The notes beneath the pieces were generated by a model, which saw nothing but the letters and a program-made list of their open reading frames with translations, was not told where the DNA came from and made no database searches. From Deltaproteobacteria bacterium (GTDB lineage Bacteria; Desulfobacterota; Desulfobacteria; Desulfobacterales; C00003060): a stretch of DNA of 37,463 nucleotides. Shown here piece by piece: positions 22,483 to 30,428 of the stretch. The stretch is from NCBI GenBank assembly GCA_019307135.1, contig JAFDKF010000041.1, positions 1 to 37,463 on the forward strand, given 5' to 3'. The first letter of the stretch is position 1. Each line of letters begins with the position of its first letter. The position numbers were made by a program, and so were the translations under genes.

Positions 22483-24294
22483 ATGAAACGATATTCTATT
22501 GTTGTGGTCCTTGCACTGACACTTCTGTTTTTTGGGTTGCAGGCCGCGTTGGCAGATACTGATCCAAGCCGGGGGAATGCTGCACCCGCCAAAGCCATTC
22601 CTGAGGAGTTGGAGAATCTGGATGTAAAAGACTACTATATAGCTTCCGAGGCTGAGCCCGTGGGTCTCATACAGACCGTGACTGGTCACGTGGTAGTGCT
22701 GAACCGGGACACCGGCGAGGCATACTTTGCGGCCGCAGGGGATGCTGTGTTCCAGCAGGATGCCTTGTTTACATTAGAGGAGTCCCGTTGCCGGATCAAG
22801 TTCACCACAGAAGATGTGATCACCATGGGTGAGGACACCCGAATAGAGATCGAGGAGTTTGTCGACGACCATGAATTGCAGAAGAAAAAGTCAACCATCA
22901 GGATGCTGAAGGGTAAGGCCATGTTCTATGTGGTCCCCTTGTTCAGGTATAAAGACGTATCCACCACGGTCAAGACTCAGACTGCCGTGATGGGAGTTCG
23001 CGGAACCAAGTTCGGGGTTGAGGTCACTTTTCTGGACCTTGCACAGACAAACACGGATGACACAGAGACCGTAGTCTACGGTTTCGAGGGACAGGTGGAG
23101 GTCTACTCTTACATAGACGGCGCCACGCAAATGGTTGGCGAAGGCGAGAACCTGCGAGTAAGCAGTTTGGGTGCAGGTAATGTCCAGGACATGGATATTG
23201 GCATGGCGGAGCAGTTCATGTCGGATACCGAGGCGCCGGCACCTGAAGGCGAGGAAATCGGTGCAGACGACGAGGGCGTGGAGGTGCAAGCGGAACCTGC
23301 TGATGAGGAAGGAGAGGCCGACTCCCCGGTTGCTGTTGAATCAGATGATAGTGCGGCAATTCCCACTGATACGGGCGATTTCACAGATGTGACACAGGAC
23401 CAAACCACAGCAACTCTTGATGTATGGGAAACATGGGAAGGCAAGACGGCTGGCGAAGGGGGCTATTTCGCCACGATAATAACAGATGCTGCTGATGGCA
23501 TAGCTTATAATGAGAGTTCTCCAGTAATCAAGGACCCAATATATATTTCGCATGTCCCTAATTTATTTTCGGGTGGGCTCGAAACGCATATCGGCTATGC
23601 AGTGGATCACGAAGGTAAAGAAGAGTTTAAAATGATGGTAGAGGAAATCGATCCCAACATGGATATGAAAGTCACTTATTTCAGTTGGGGTAACGGCAGC
23701 AATATAGCTCTTGGTATGCCTCACTTGTTTAAATGGAATGACGGGGGCTGTTACCGGGATGAAAACGGCCACGAGTATATGGAATGGGGATGGTGGCAAG
23801 ATCAAGATGCGCCCACGGGACAAATTGGAGAGGATGGGTCCGATCTTTTTTATGCCGCCACAGCCCGTATTTGGGAGGTAGAAGGAGATTTCACCCACTC
23901 GGATGCCATTTCCTTCCTCCAGCAGCAAAACTTCAGTGCTACATATACTGGTGAGGCAAAAGGGGTGTATGCGAATAGTTCTGCGTCAGATGTCAAAATT
24001 TTGACTGGCGATTTTTCCTGTCATATAGATTTCGGGAACTCCCGTGTTTCTAATTTCGATATTAATGCAGGTCAGGTCCATATTTCCGGCGGCAGCGGAA
24101 CCCTGGGAAGTTGCGGGTCGTTCGAGGTTGGCGGCTTCACCGGCACAATTGATGGGAATCCCATTGCTTCTGAACCTGATACAGGCGCCACAGGCTCATG
24201 CTTTGGCGCAAAGGCCGACGGGGTTGGCGGCCTGTGGTACGCGCATGATGGTGATAAGAAATGGGCCACAGGCGAATTTCATGGGAAGAGATAA
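22483..24294 (+). CDS. Exported FecR-domain protein with TbpB-like C-terminal barrel (candidate Slam cargo 1)
   Basis: This 603-residue protein has a signal peptide cleaved near ALA-D (residue 24) and no lipobox. A FecR-type domain spans about 60-215, with FTLEESRCRIKFTTEDVITM, MLKGKAMFYVVPLFRY and TQTAVMGVRGTKFGVEV. An acidic linker follows (APEGEEIGADDEGVEVQAEP). The C-terminal part has the repeated glycine pattern of TbpB-type barrels: ATYTGEAKGVY, LTGDFSCHIDFGNSRVSNFD, ATGSCFGAKADGVGGLW, ending GEFHGKR. TbpB-type barrels are known Slam substrates. I infer a surface or released binding protein; the ligand is unknown. The start follows GGAGG. A paralogue lies convergently downstream. Confidence 0.8.
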   Translation: MKRYSIVVVLALTLLFFGLQAALADTDPSRGNAAPAKAIPEELENLDVKDYYIASEAEPVGLIQTVTGHVVVLNRDTGEAYFAAAGDAVFQQDALFTLEESRCRIKFTTEDVITMGEDTRIEIEEFVDDHELQKKKSTIRMLKGKAMFYVVPLFRYKDVSTTVKTQTAVMGVRGTKFGVEVTFLDLAQTNTDDTETVVYGFEGQVEVYSYIDGATQMVGEGENLRVSSLGAGNVQDMDIGMAEQFMSDTEAPAPEGEEIGADDEGVEVQAEPADEEGEADSPVAVESDDSAAIPTDTGDFTDVTQDQTTATLDVWETWEGKTAGEGGYFATIITDAADGIAYNESSPVIKDPIYISHVPNLFSGGLETHIGYAVDHEGKEEFKMMVEEIDPNMDMKVTYFSWGNGSNIALGMPHLFKWNDGGCYRDENGHEYMEWGWWQDQDAPTGQIGEDGSDLFYAATARIWEVEGDFTHSDAISFLQQQNFSATYTGEAKGVYANSSASDVKILTGDFSCHIDFGNSRVSNFDINAGQVHISGGSGTLGSCGSFEVGGFTGTIDGNPIASEPDTGATGSCFGAKADGVGGLWYAHDGDKKWATGEFHGKR

Positions 24295-24373
24295 CATAAC
24301 CGTTCACCAAACAAACAGTGGTCTTCGACTCACACTCTTCCTGTCAGGCTGGAAAAGGGTGCAGTAGCGGGCG

Positions 24374-24410
24374 ACAAAAAAAGGCTGGCCGGTGCAACCA
24401 CCGGCCAGCC
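24374..24410 (-). terminator. Intrinsic terminator for the minus-strand FecR gene
   Basis: GGCTGGCCGGTG (24383-24394) and its perfect complement (24399-24410) form a 12-base-pair stem with loop CAAC. Read on the minus strand, seven T residues follow. On the plus strand there is no T-run, though the hairpin could still protect the 3' end of the converging gene. Confidence 0.9.
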
Positions 24411-24442
24411 CAAATCCCTCCTTCTAACTCTGCCTGTAAAAA

Positions 24443-26161
24443 CTATCTGGTACCCTGAAACATCCCGGTTGCATGGCCACTCTCGTCGTCTTTGTCCAGT
24501 TTCCATACACCACCAATTGCCTCGCCATTCGGGCCGTACACCGAACCGCGAGCCTCTTTATAATCATCAATGGTAGTCTTAGTTCCATCTATTTTCCACG
24601 TTCCGGTACTAGGCATAATTTGAAACTGACTACCACTAAAACCTCCACTAGCGCCGTCTATGAGCACGCTATGGCCGCCTCCGGAAACATCCACCTTGAA
24701 ATTGGATATTGAAGCTGACGCAAAGTTTACATTCGCGCGGAAGTCTCCCAACATATTTGCGCCGCCACCGGCTGTCCAGTACGTCCCGTGCGCGGCGCCG
24801 CTGTAAGTCCCTGACACGTTGTTTAACGCAAGGTCGCACATCCGGGCGTCTGTGGTGTGATCTCCGAAGATATAATAGCCTCTGTTGTCAAAATAGTAGT
24901 TGTTGGTGTCGTCGGACATGGCTATGGGTTGCGTCCAATATCCCCATTCAATATAAGCATTGTGGCCGAGTTCTCCGTGCACGATAGGAAATGAACCGGT
25001 AATCGTATATGGTGTATCTACATCTATACTTGAGATTCTTGGATCGTCGTAGTCTTGACTTCCATCTGCAACTAAGTTCAGCCCCCCGGCTAGCAGGTCA
25101 CGCCCTTCAATGCTATCGGAATCAAAATCCTGCAGGGAATCACTCAGGTAAAGATGTTTAAAGCTCTTTGTTCCGTAATCGTCCATGGTGAGCATTCCCG
25201 TAAAATAGCCGAAATGTTTGGTCGGCCGTTGATCGACTGTGCCTTCAACGGTTATAGTGGTTTGGTTCTGTGTCACATCTACAATATCACCACCCGTATC
25301 AGTAGTAACTGCGGAATCGGCGTCTCCACCCTCTTCTTCAGCGGCCTCTTCCTCAGCAGGTTGCGCTTGCACCTCCACACCCTCATCGCCTTCAGGTGCC
25401 GGTGCCTCAGTATCCGACATAAACTGCTCGGCCATGCCAGGATCCATGTCCTGGACACTACCGGTTCCCAAACAGCTTACTAGCAGGTTCTCGCCCTCAC
25501 CAACCATTTGCGTGGCGCCGTCTATGTGAGAGTAAACCTCCACAGCTCCCTCAAAACCATAGACCATAGTCTCTACGTCGCTGGCATCTAGCTGTGCAAA
25601 GTCCAGAAAAGCGACCTCAACCCCGAACTTGGTTCCGCGAACCCCCATTACGGCAGTCTGGGTCTTGACCGTAAAGGATACTTCCTTGTACCTGAACAAG
25701 GGGATCACATAGAACATGGCCTTGCCCTTCAGCATGCTGAAGGTTGACTTCTTTTTCTGCAGTTCGCGGTCGTCGACAAACTCATTGATGTCTATTCTAG
25801 TGTCTTCGCCCATGGTGATTACATCTGCTGTAGTAAACTTGATGCGGCAACGGGATTCCTCTAATGTAAACAAGGCGTCCTGTCGAAAGACAGCATCGCC
25901 TGGGGCCGCAAAGTATGCCTCCCCGGTGTCTCCGTTCAGCACTACCACGTGACCGGTCACGGTCCGGATGAGGCCCACGGGCACAACACCGGAAGCTACA
26001 TAATAGTCTTTTATATCAAGAGCCTGCAACTCCTCAGGAAGCGCCTCGCCGGGCACGGCATTCCCCCTGTCTAAATCAGTATCTGCTCGGGAAGGTGCTG
26101 CTTGCAGCCCGGCAAACACGATAGTTACTGCAAGGACCACAATAATAACATGTCGTTTCAT
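24443..26161 (-). CDS. Exported FecR-domain protein with TbpB-like C-terminal barrel (candidate Slam cargo 2)
   Basis: This 572-residue protein is a paralogue of 22483-24294. The signal peptide (cleavage near SRA-D, residue 26) and the FecR domain are nearly identical (TLEESRCRIKFTTADVITMG, MLKGKAMFYVIPLFRYKEV, VMGVRGTKFGVEVAFLDFAQ), as is the start of the acidic linker. The C-terminal ~270 residues are clearly different but keep the barrel pattern: GTYSGAAHGTYW, MLGDFRANVNFASASISNF, GSVYGPNGEAIGGVW, ending GMFQGTR. The conserved N-terminus with variable C-terminus suggests shared export and different ligands. GGAGGAGGT precedes the ATG at 26161. It points away from the Slam-like gene's operon, so it has its own promoter. 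Confidence 0.8.
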   Translation of the reverse strand: MKRHVIIVVLAVTIVFAGLQAAPSRADTDLDRGNAVPGEALPEELQALDIKDYYVASGVVPVGLIRTVTGHVVVLNGDTGEAYFAAPGDAVFRQDALFTLEESRCRIKFTTADVITMGEDTRIDINEFVDDRELQKKKSTFSMLKGKAMFYVIPLFRYKEVSFTVKTQTAVMGVRGTKFGVEVAFLDFAQLDASDVETMVYGFEGAVEVYSHIDGATQMVGEGENLLVSCLGTGSVQDMDPGMAEQFMSDTEAPAPEGDEGVEVQAQPAEEEAAEEEGGDADSAVTTDTGGDIVDVTQNQTTITVEGTVDQRPTKHFGYFTGMLTMDDYGTKSFKHLYLSDSLQDFDSDSIEGRDLLAGGLNLVADGSQDYDDPRISSIDVDTPYTITGSFPIVHGELGHNAYIEWGYWTQPIAMSDDTNNYYFDNRGYYIFGDHTTDARMCDLALNNVSGTYSGAAHGTYWTAGGGANMLGDFRANVNFASASISNFKVDVSGGGHSVLIDGASGGFSGSQFQIMPSTGTWKIDGTKTTIDDYKEARGSVYGPNGEAIGGVWKLDKDDESGHATGMFQGTR

Positions 26162-26765
26162 ACCTTCCTCCTCCAAAACTTTCCATCTGTGCGGTTAAGA
26201 AACTATACAGAACCAATAACGAAAACACGTACTGTTCTCAAGGCGCAAGCCGCAAAGGACAAAAACACGAAATAAAACCTGAGTTATTCTCGTTCCCATG
26301 CTCTGCGTGGGGACGCATACCGACAGGCGCTCCGCGTCCCCTAAGTAGCTATGCGTATTGGACGCAGAGCGTCCAGCGGTAGGGTTACAACGCAGAGCAT
26401 TGTAACCAGTATATCGTCGTGCTGTCCGAAGGTATGACCTGGGCAAACTATCCAACTGCACAGGTCCAAAACCTTTATGGGCTATAATCTACACCCTGCA
26501 CTAACGGGCAAAACCAATCACGAAAGCACGAAATAAAACCTGAGCTATTCTCGTTCCCATGCTCCGCGTGGGAGCGCATACCGACAGGCGCTCTGCGCTC
26601 CCTAAGTAGCTATACGTATTGGACGCAGAGCGTCCAGCGGTAGGGTTGCAACGCAGAGCATTGTAACCAGTATAAAATCCCCCTTAAGGGTCTCCCGGAT
26701 ACATTCTTCAATGTCTCCTTTTACCCCTCCCACAACAGGGCGGGGTATTTTGAAACACTAATAAA
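26162..26765. repeat. Intergenic region with a 148-bp direct repeat
   Basis: The segments 26265-26412 and 26527-26674 are near-identical direct repeats. Each begins with CACGAAATAAAACCTGAG and contains TCTCGTTCCCATGCTC palindromic units and CGCAGAGCATTGTAACCAGT. The GTTCCCATGCTCTGCGTGGG unit recurs near 31600-31705. No gene is visible. The rest is unremarkable apart from weak inverted ends near 26187 and 26455. Confidence 0.85.
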
Positions 26766-27701
26766 CTATAGACTCCTATATGGTCGCCCGGTAAATCTAA
26801 TATCGCCATGGATGAGCTCCCATCTGTCATAATACTGATGTGTGTGCCCGTTAAACCGTTCACTGAGAGTAATGAACGACGAATTCAGCGCAATAAGGTC
26901 CGAGTTTATCTTGTTTATCGCGTCCTGGAGCAACAGGATTGTTGCTAAAGTTCCACCGTCTACTGTCTCAAGGGTTGCGATCTCGGCGATGGCAGCAGCC
27001 AGCCCGCTTTGTAAACTGGCGATGGTCTCGTTGTTTGATAGCCTATACTCGGTAAATTCTACCTTAAAAGCGTCCAAAGTCGCCCTCTGAACGTCTAATT
27101 CCTGCCTCAATTCAGCCAGAATACCCTCCATCTCGGCCCAGTTCGCCTCGATCTCGCTCTTTACCTTGACGATCGCGGTCTCTAATGCCTCGATGTCCTC
27201 CTGGTTGGCTGCAACGTCGGCTTTGAGAGCCGCCAGGATAGATTCCAGGATAGCCAGGTTGGCCCTTGCCTCTGATATGGCTGCGACAAGTTCCTCGGTC
27301 CTGGTCTCCAGAACTGAGATAGCTTCTTCATTGGCAAATACTTGCAGCTCCAGGTCGCTAAAATCAGAGGCCATTTCCGAGAGTTGGGTTTGAATCTCCG
27401 CAATCTCGGCTTTGATCTGGGCAATCGCCTCGGTGTTGCTGCTGATTGCCTCAAACAGCGCAGCAAAAGGCCTGCCATTCAAGAATCTTGAATTTGTCGA
27501 GCCCTTGCTGCGATGCTCTTTGAATTGCCATTTGGCATTACCCTTGACCTTGCCGTCATGCTTTTCGAATTGCAAGTTGCCATTACCATTGTCCTTGTCC
27601 TTGCCGTGGCCATGGCCGTGGCCACGGCCCGCCTCTGCGACGGCAACAGGGAAGACGAAACAAAGCACTATCATAAGCGCTAATACCTTGTTTCTAATCA
27701 T
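26766..27701 (-). CDS. Exported coiled-coil protein with His-Gly-rich N-terminus
   Basis: I do not recognise a named family. The 311-residue protein has a signal peptide (cleavage near AEA-G, residue 24) and then a histidine/glycine stretch, GRGHGHGHGKDKDNGNG. A coiled coil runs from about residue 80 to 280 (AIAQIKAEIAEIQTQLSEMA, ILAELRQELDVQRATLDAFK), and the end is FNGHTHQYYDRWELIHGD. It is probably secreted or periplasmic, possibly a fibrous surface or adhesion protein. The ATG at 27701 follows GGAGGG; the longer frame upstream would translate the terminator region. Transcription appears governed by a sigma-28 promoter and a c-di-GMP riboswitch in the ~210-base leader. Confidence 0.75.
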   Translation of the reverse strand: MIRNKVLALMIVLCFVFPVAVAEAGRGHGHGHGKDKDNGNGNLQFEKHDGKVKGNAKWQFKEHRSKGSTNSRFLNGRPFAALFEAISSNTEAIAQIKAEIAEIQTQLSEMASDFSDLELQVFANEEAISVLETRTEELVAAISEARANLAILESILAALKADVAANQEDIEALETAIVKVKSEIEANWAEMEGILAELRQELDVQRATLDAFKVEFTEYRLSNNETIASLQSGLAAAIAEIATLETVDGGTLATILLLQDAINKINSDLIALNSSFITLSERFNGHTHQYYDRWELIHGDIRFTGRPYRSL

Positions 27702-27761
27702 TTTTTGCCCTCCTTCTAAAAAGAATTTGTGCAAAATTCCCGCAGCGGCTTGTATGTCGCT

Positions 27762-27805
27762 AAAAAAAAAGCCCATTTCTCCTCACGAAAGACAAAGAAT
27801 GGGCT
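27762..27805 (-). terminator. Intrinsic terminator in the riboswitch leader (expression platform)
   Basis: On the minus strand AGCCCATT (27805-27798) pairs with AATGGGCT (27777-27770) across a 20-base loop. A run of eight or nine T follows (27769-27762). It lies between the riboswitch and the coding start, so it is the likely switching element. Confidence 0.88.
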
Positions 27806-27825
27806 CAACTGTTCAGCTTGTCCGC

Positions 27826-27905
27826 TGGTTGGGCAACCCCGCTACCCATCATTACCGGGCCGGAGGCTTTGCGTCCCACTCTTTCGAGAGGTTTGCCTTT
27901 TTCAC
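27826..27905 (-). promoter_or_regulatory. Cyclic-di-GMP-I (GEMM) riboswitch
   Basis: Read on the minus strand, the leader contains the conserved GEMM-I elements in order: GGCAAACC, a CTCGAAAGAG stem with GAAA tetraloop, GTGGGACGCAAAGCCTCCGG, a P3 arm ending GGGTAGCGGGG, and the closing GTTGCC. These match the well-studied Vibrio cholerae Vc2 aptamer almost base for base in the core. It should bind cyclic di-GMP. It is followed by an intrinsic terminator and the exported coiled-coil gene. Whether ligand turns the gene on or off cannot be read directly. Confidence 0.96.
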
Positions 27906-27916
27906 AACTATCTTGT

Positions 27917-27943
27917 TTATCGGTACGAACGTAAAAAACTTTA
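27917..27943 (-). promoter_or_regulatory. Flagellar sigma-28 (FliA) type promoter
   Basis: On the minus strand TAAAGTTT (27943-27936) is followed after exactly 11 bases by ACCGATAA (27924-27917). The enterobacterial sigma-28 consensus is TAAAGTTT-N11-GCCGATAA, so 15 of 16 positions agree. The expected transcription start, near 27910, falls a few bases before the riboswitch. Confidence 0.85.
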
Positions 27944-28002
27944 AACTTTTTTTCCGGGACTTTAAATTTTTTTCACATCTGAAACTCCCTGCCGTCCCGA
28001 TA

Positions 28003-28082
28003 AATCCCCCCCAACCCCCCTTTTAGAAAGGGGGGAGTTTTTAAAAGTCCCCCTTTGTAAAGGGGGATTTAGGGGGATTTTT
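28003..28082. repeat. CCCCC/GGGGG palindromic repeat cluster
   Basis: AAATCCCCCCCAACCCCCCT is followed by AGAAAGGGGGGAG, then AAGTCCCCCTTTGTAAAGGG and AGGGGGATTT. These nested complementary runs can form alternative hairpins. It is a typical intergenic palindrome, with no coding potential. Confidence 0.85.
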
Positions 28083-28437
28083 GTCAAATCAACCACTTAG
28101 TTCAACAATATTGAGGGGTAGGGTGAGGGGAAAAACGTGCGTCACGGCTGTGTTGGCGCCCACGCTGTTGACACTCAACAATGATTCTTGTTAATATGTT
28201 TAAAAACCTTTGGTAACACAACTTTGATGAACTCGTAAAAAGTCACGATCATAGCCATTGCGAGGAGTGCAACGACGAAACAATCTAATGGACTACCCCG
28301 CCGCAAGCGGCGGGGTATCAAAATGAGTGTGTTATCTTTTCTATCGCAGCAAGCTGCGGGGAATTAAACCCCACAGATTTCGCATCGTCCCTCAAATGAT
28401 TAGAGTAATCCGTGTAATCTGCGAAATCTGTGGATTA
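28083..28437. repeat. Intergenic palindromes upstream of gspF
   Basis: This stretch holds a single TGAACTCGTAAAAAGTC end (near 28228), a CCCGCCGCAAGCGGCGGGG hairpin (28297-28315) and a perfect 14-base inverted repeat. The last is CCACAGATTTCGCA at 28371-28384 with its complement at 28420-28433. No gene is visible. Confidence 0.75.
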
Positions 28438-28476
28438 AACACAACAAACCCAACAAACCCAACAAACCCAACAAAC
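28438..28476. repeat. 9-bp AACCCAACA tandem repeat before gspF
   Basis: Three full units plus partial ends of AACCCAACA lie directly upstream of the gspF start. No Shine-Dalgarno sequence is visible between the array and the ATG at 28485. The same unit is found at the 5' ends of gspH, gspJ and ssb. Confidence 0.88.
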
Positions 28477-28484
28477 TTTTCGTC

Positions 28485-29647
28485 ATGCCAGTTTATGAAT
28501 ACACGGCCCTTGACGGGTCCGGCAAGAGCGTAAACGGCATCATTGATGCCGACAGCCCGGTGGCCGCCCGCCAGAGGCTCCGGGGCTCCGGAATATTTCC
28601 GGTGGATGTAAAAGAGACGTCCTCGAAACCCAGGGATCTCCGTTCCGCCCCGGTCTCGGTATCAGCTTTTCTCAAGCGACCCTGGTTGCGTCTTTAGAAG
28701 CGCTGATGTCGCAAATTGCAAACCCGCTCTTCAAAAAAATCATGGCCGAGGTCAAGGAATCCGTCAATGAAGGAAACAGCCTGGCCTACGCCCTGTCCAG
28801 TCATCCTAGAATATTTTCAAATATTTATGTTAACATGGTACGTGCAGGCGAGGCTTCCGGGTCTCTTGACGTGGTTCTGGATCGTCTGGCGGATTTGGGT
28901 GAACGCGAGCAGGCATTGAGGGGTCGCTTCAAGGCGGCCCTTGCCTATCCGGTCTTTATGTTTTTCATAGGAACTATAGTCCTCTTCTTCTTAATCACTT
29001 TTATCGTGCCCAGTATCACACAAATCTTTAGGGAGATGCATCACACCCTCCCCATCCCCACCGTGGCGTTGATTAGTATAAGCAATTTCCTGAAGTCTTT
29101 CTGGTGGCTTATCCTGCTGGCGGGAGCAGCCGCTATTGTAGCAATAAGGCAGTTCAAAAACACCCCGAGGGGCCGTTACGTGTGGGACGAGCTCAAACTC
29201 CGTATCCCCGTACTCGGACCCATCAACAACAAAATGGCTGTAGCTCGGTTCGGAAGGACGCTCGGCAGCCTGCTCAAGGCCGGCGTGCCACTAATATCTG
29301 CTCTTCAAATCGTCCGGAACATTGTCAATAATGTCATAATTGCCGACGTAATTGACAACACCGTGGAGGAAATTCAAGCGGGCAAAAGCCTTGCCAGCCC
29401 CCTTGCTCAAAGCCGATGGTTTCCCTCCATTGTGGTTCAGATGATATCTGTGGGCGAGCAGAGCGGGGAGTTGGAGGCTATGCTGAGTAAAATTGCAGAG
29501 ACCTATGATAGGGACGTTGAATCTCAAATCATGGCCATGACTTCCATGCTCGAGCCCGTCATGATCCTGGTCATGGGCTTGATCGTGGGGTTCATAGTCG
29601 TATCCATATTGCTGCCCATTTTTGAGATGAATCAGATGATACGATAG
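28485..29647 (+). pseudogene. gspF: Type II secretion inner-membrane platform protein GspF, disrupted by internal deletion/frameshift
   Basis: GspF is the polytopic platform protein of the type II secretion system. The normal N-terminus (MPVYEYTALDGSGKSVNGII) is open from 28485 to 28697 and stops after LKRPWLRL. The remaining GspF sequence continues in another frame: VASLEALMSQIANPLFKKIM, then VKESVNEGNSLAYAL, MVRAGEASGSLDVVLDRL and the complete second T2SSF domain to 29647. The segment that should join them (about 20-35 residues including the TRQLATLL-aGLPL helix) is missing. So a deletion shifted the frame. The second part could be translated from the ATG at 28706 as a truncated protein, but it lacks a ribosome site. 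An assembly error is the alternative. Confidence 0.85.
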
Positions 29648-30428
29648 CTTCCTTTCATGAAACTATCTTATATAATCCGATGGAGGCGGACTACGCTACT
29701 TGATAGGATAGGAATTTCCTTTTCTGAGCGGCGTATTCAGCCGTCGTAGCCGAGGCTACTATGGCGAAGTCGGCGCCGCGTCGTATGAAATCGCGAAGCG
29801 ATTTCATAACTTGAGAGTCCATGGTTCGTAACTTCTCAATAAGTTCGGATTAGAGTCATTGCGAGCGAAGCGAAGCAATCTCCGGGCAACAAGATTGCCA
29901 CGTCGGTCCCCTCCTCGCAATGACGGCAAATCGCAGTGACAAGGAATCACCCGAACTTATTGAGAACTTCATAGTTCGTAACTTCTCAATAACTTCGGGT
30001 AATACACCTGGATTCCCGCCTTCGCGGGAATGACGAATGTAATAAATCCCCCGTCATGCCCGCGAAAGCGGGCATCCAGCAAACTGGCTCATAATTTGGT
30101 TGAACCGTCATTCCCGCGAATGCGGGAATCCAGAAAAATCAAGAGGTTATGGATTCCTGCTTTCGCAGGAATGACAGAACTTTGGACTGTGTAGTTTCAT
30201 AACTTGATGGTCTCGTAAAGAGTCCAAATTAAACGGCAAAGTAAAAAGCTCCAAATTCAAGGCGCGCAAATCATGAGGAATGAGGCGTACTTATGGTACG
30301 CCGCAGTTTCAGCCGTCGTAGCTAAGCTACTATGGCGAAGTCGGCGACGAAGGATGTAGCGCAATGCAGAAGTTGGACTTTTTACGAAGCCGTCATAACT
30401 TGAAACAGAAAAAGGAGTGGGTAACGCT
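29648..30428. repeat. 780-bp carpet of nested palindromes between gspF and gspG
   Basis: No gene is present. In order there are: an AGCCGTCGTAGCCGAGGCTA element (about 29680-29815); inverted CTTCTCAATAAGTTCGG ends around a CATTGCGAGCGAAGCGAAGC hairpin (29828-29970); another half-copy at 29974-30000; four BIME-like GGATTCCCGCCTTCGCGGGA hairpins (30010-30034, 30053-30078, 30107-30133, 30150-30174); and a MITE-like element at 30205-30396. Such spacing is unusual inside a secretion operon. Confidence 0.85.
30205..30396. mobile_element. MITE-like element with CTCGTAAARAGTCC ends
   Basis: The left end (TGATGGTCTCGTAAAGAGTC, 30205-30224) is matched by the inverted right end (GGACTTTTTACGAAGCCGTC, from 30375) at 17 of 21 positions. 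The interior resembles 29680-29815 and contains AGCCGTCGTAGCTAAGCTAC. The ends are the same family as those of 31712-31854, though the interiors differ. Confidence 0.75.

Noticed and set aside
24383..24410. Hairpin considered as a bidirectional terminator
   Set aside because: The T-run is present only on the minus strand, so I call it a terminator for that strand only.
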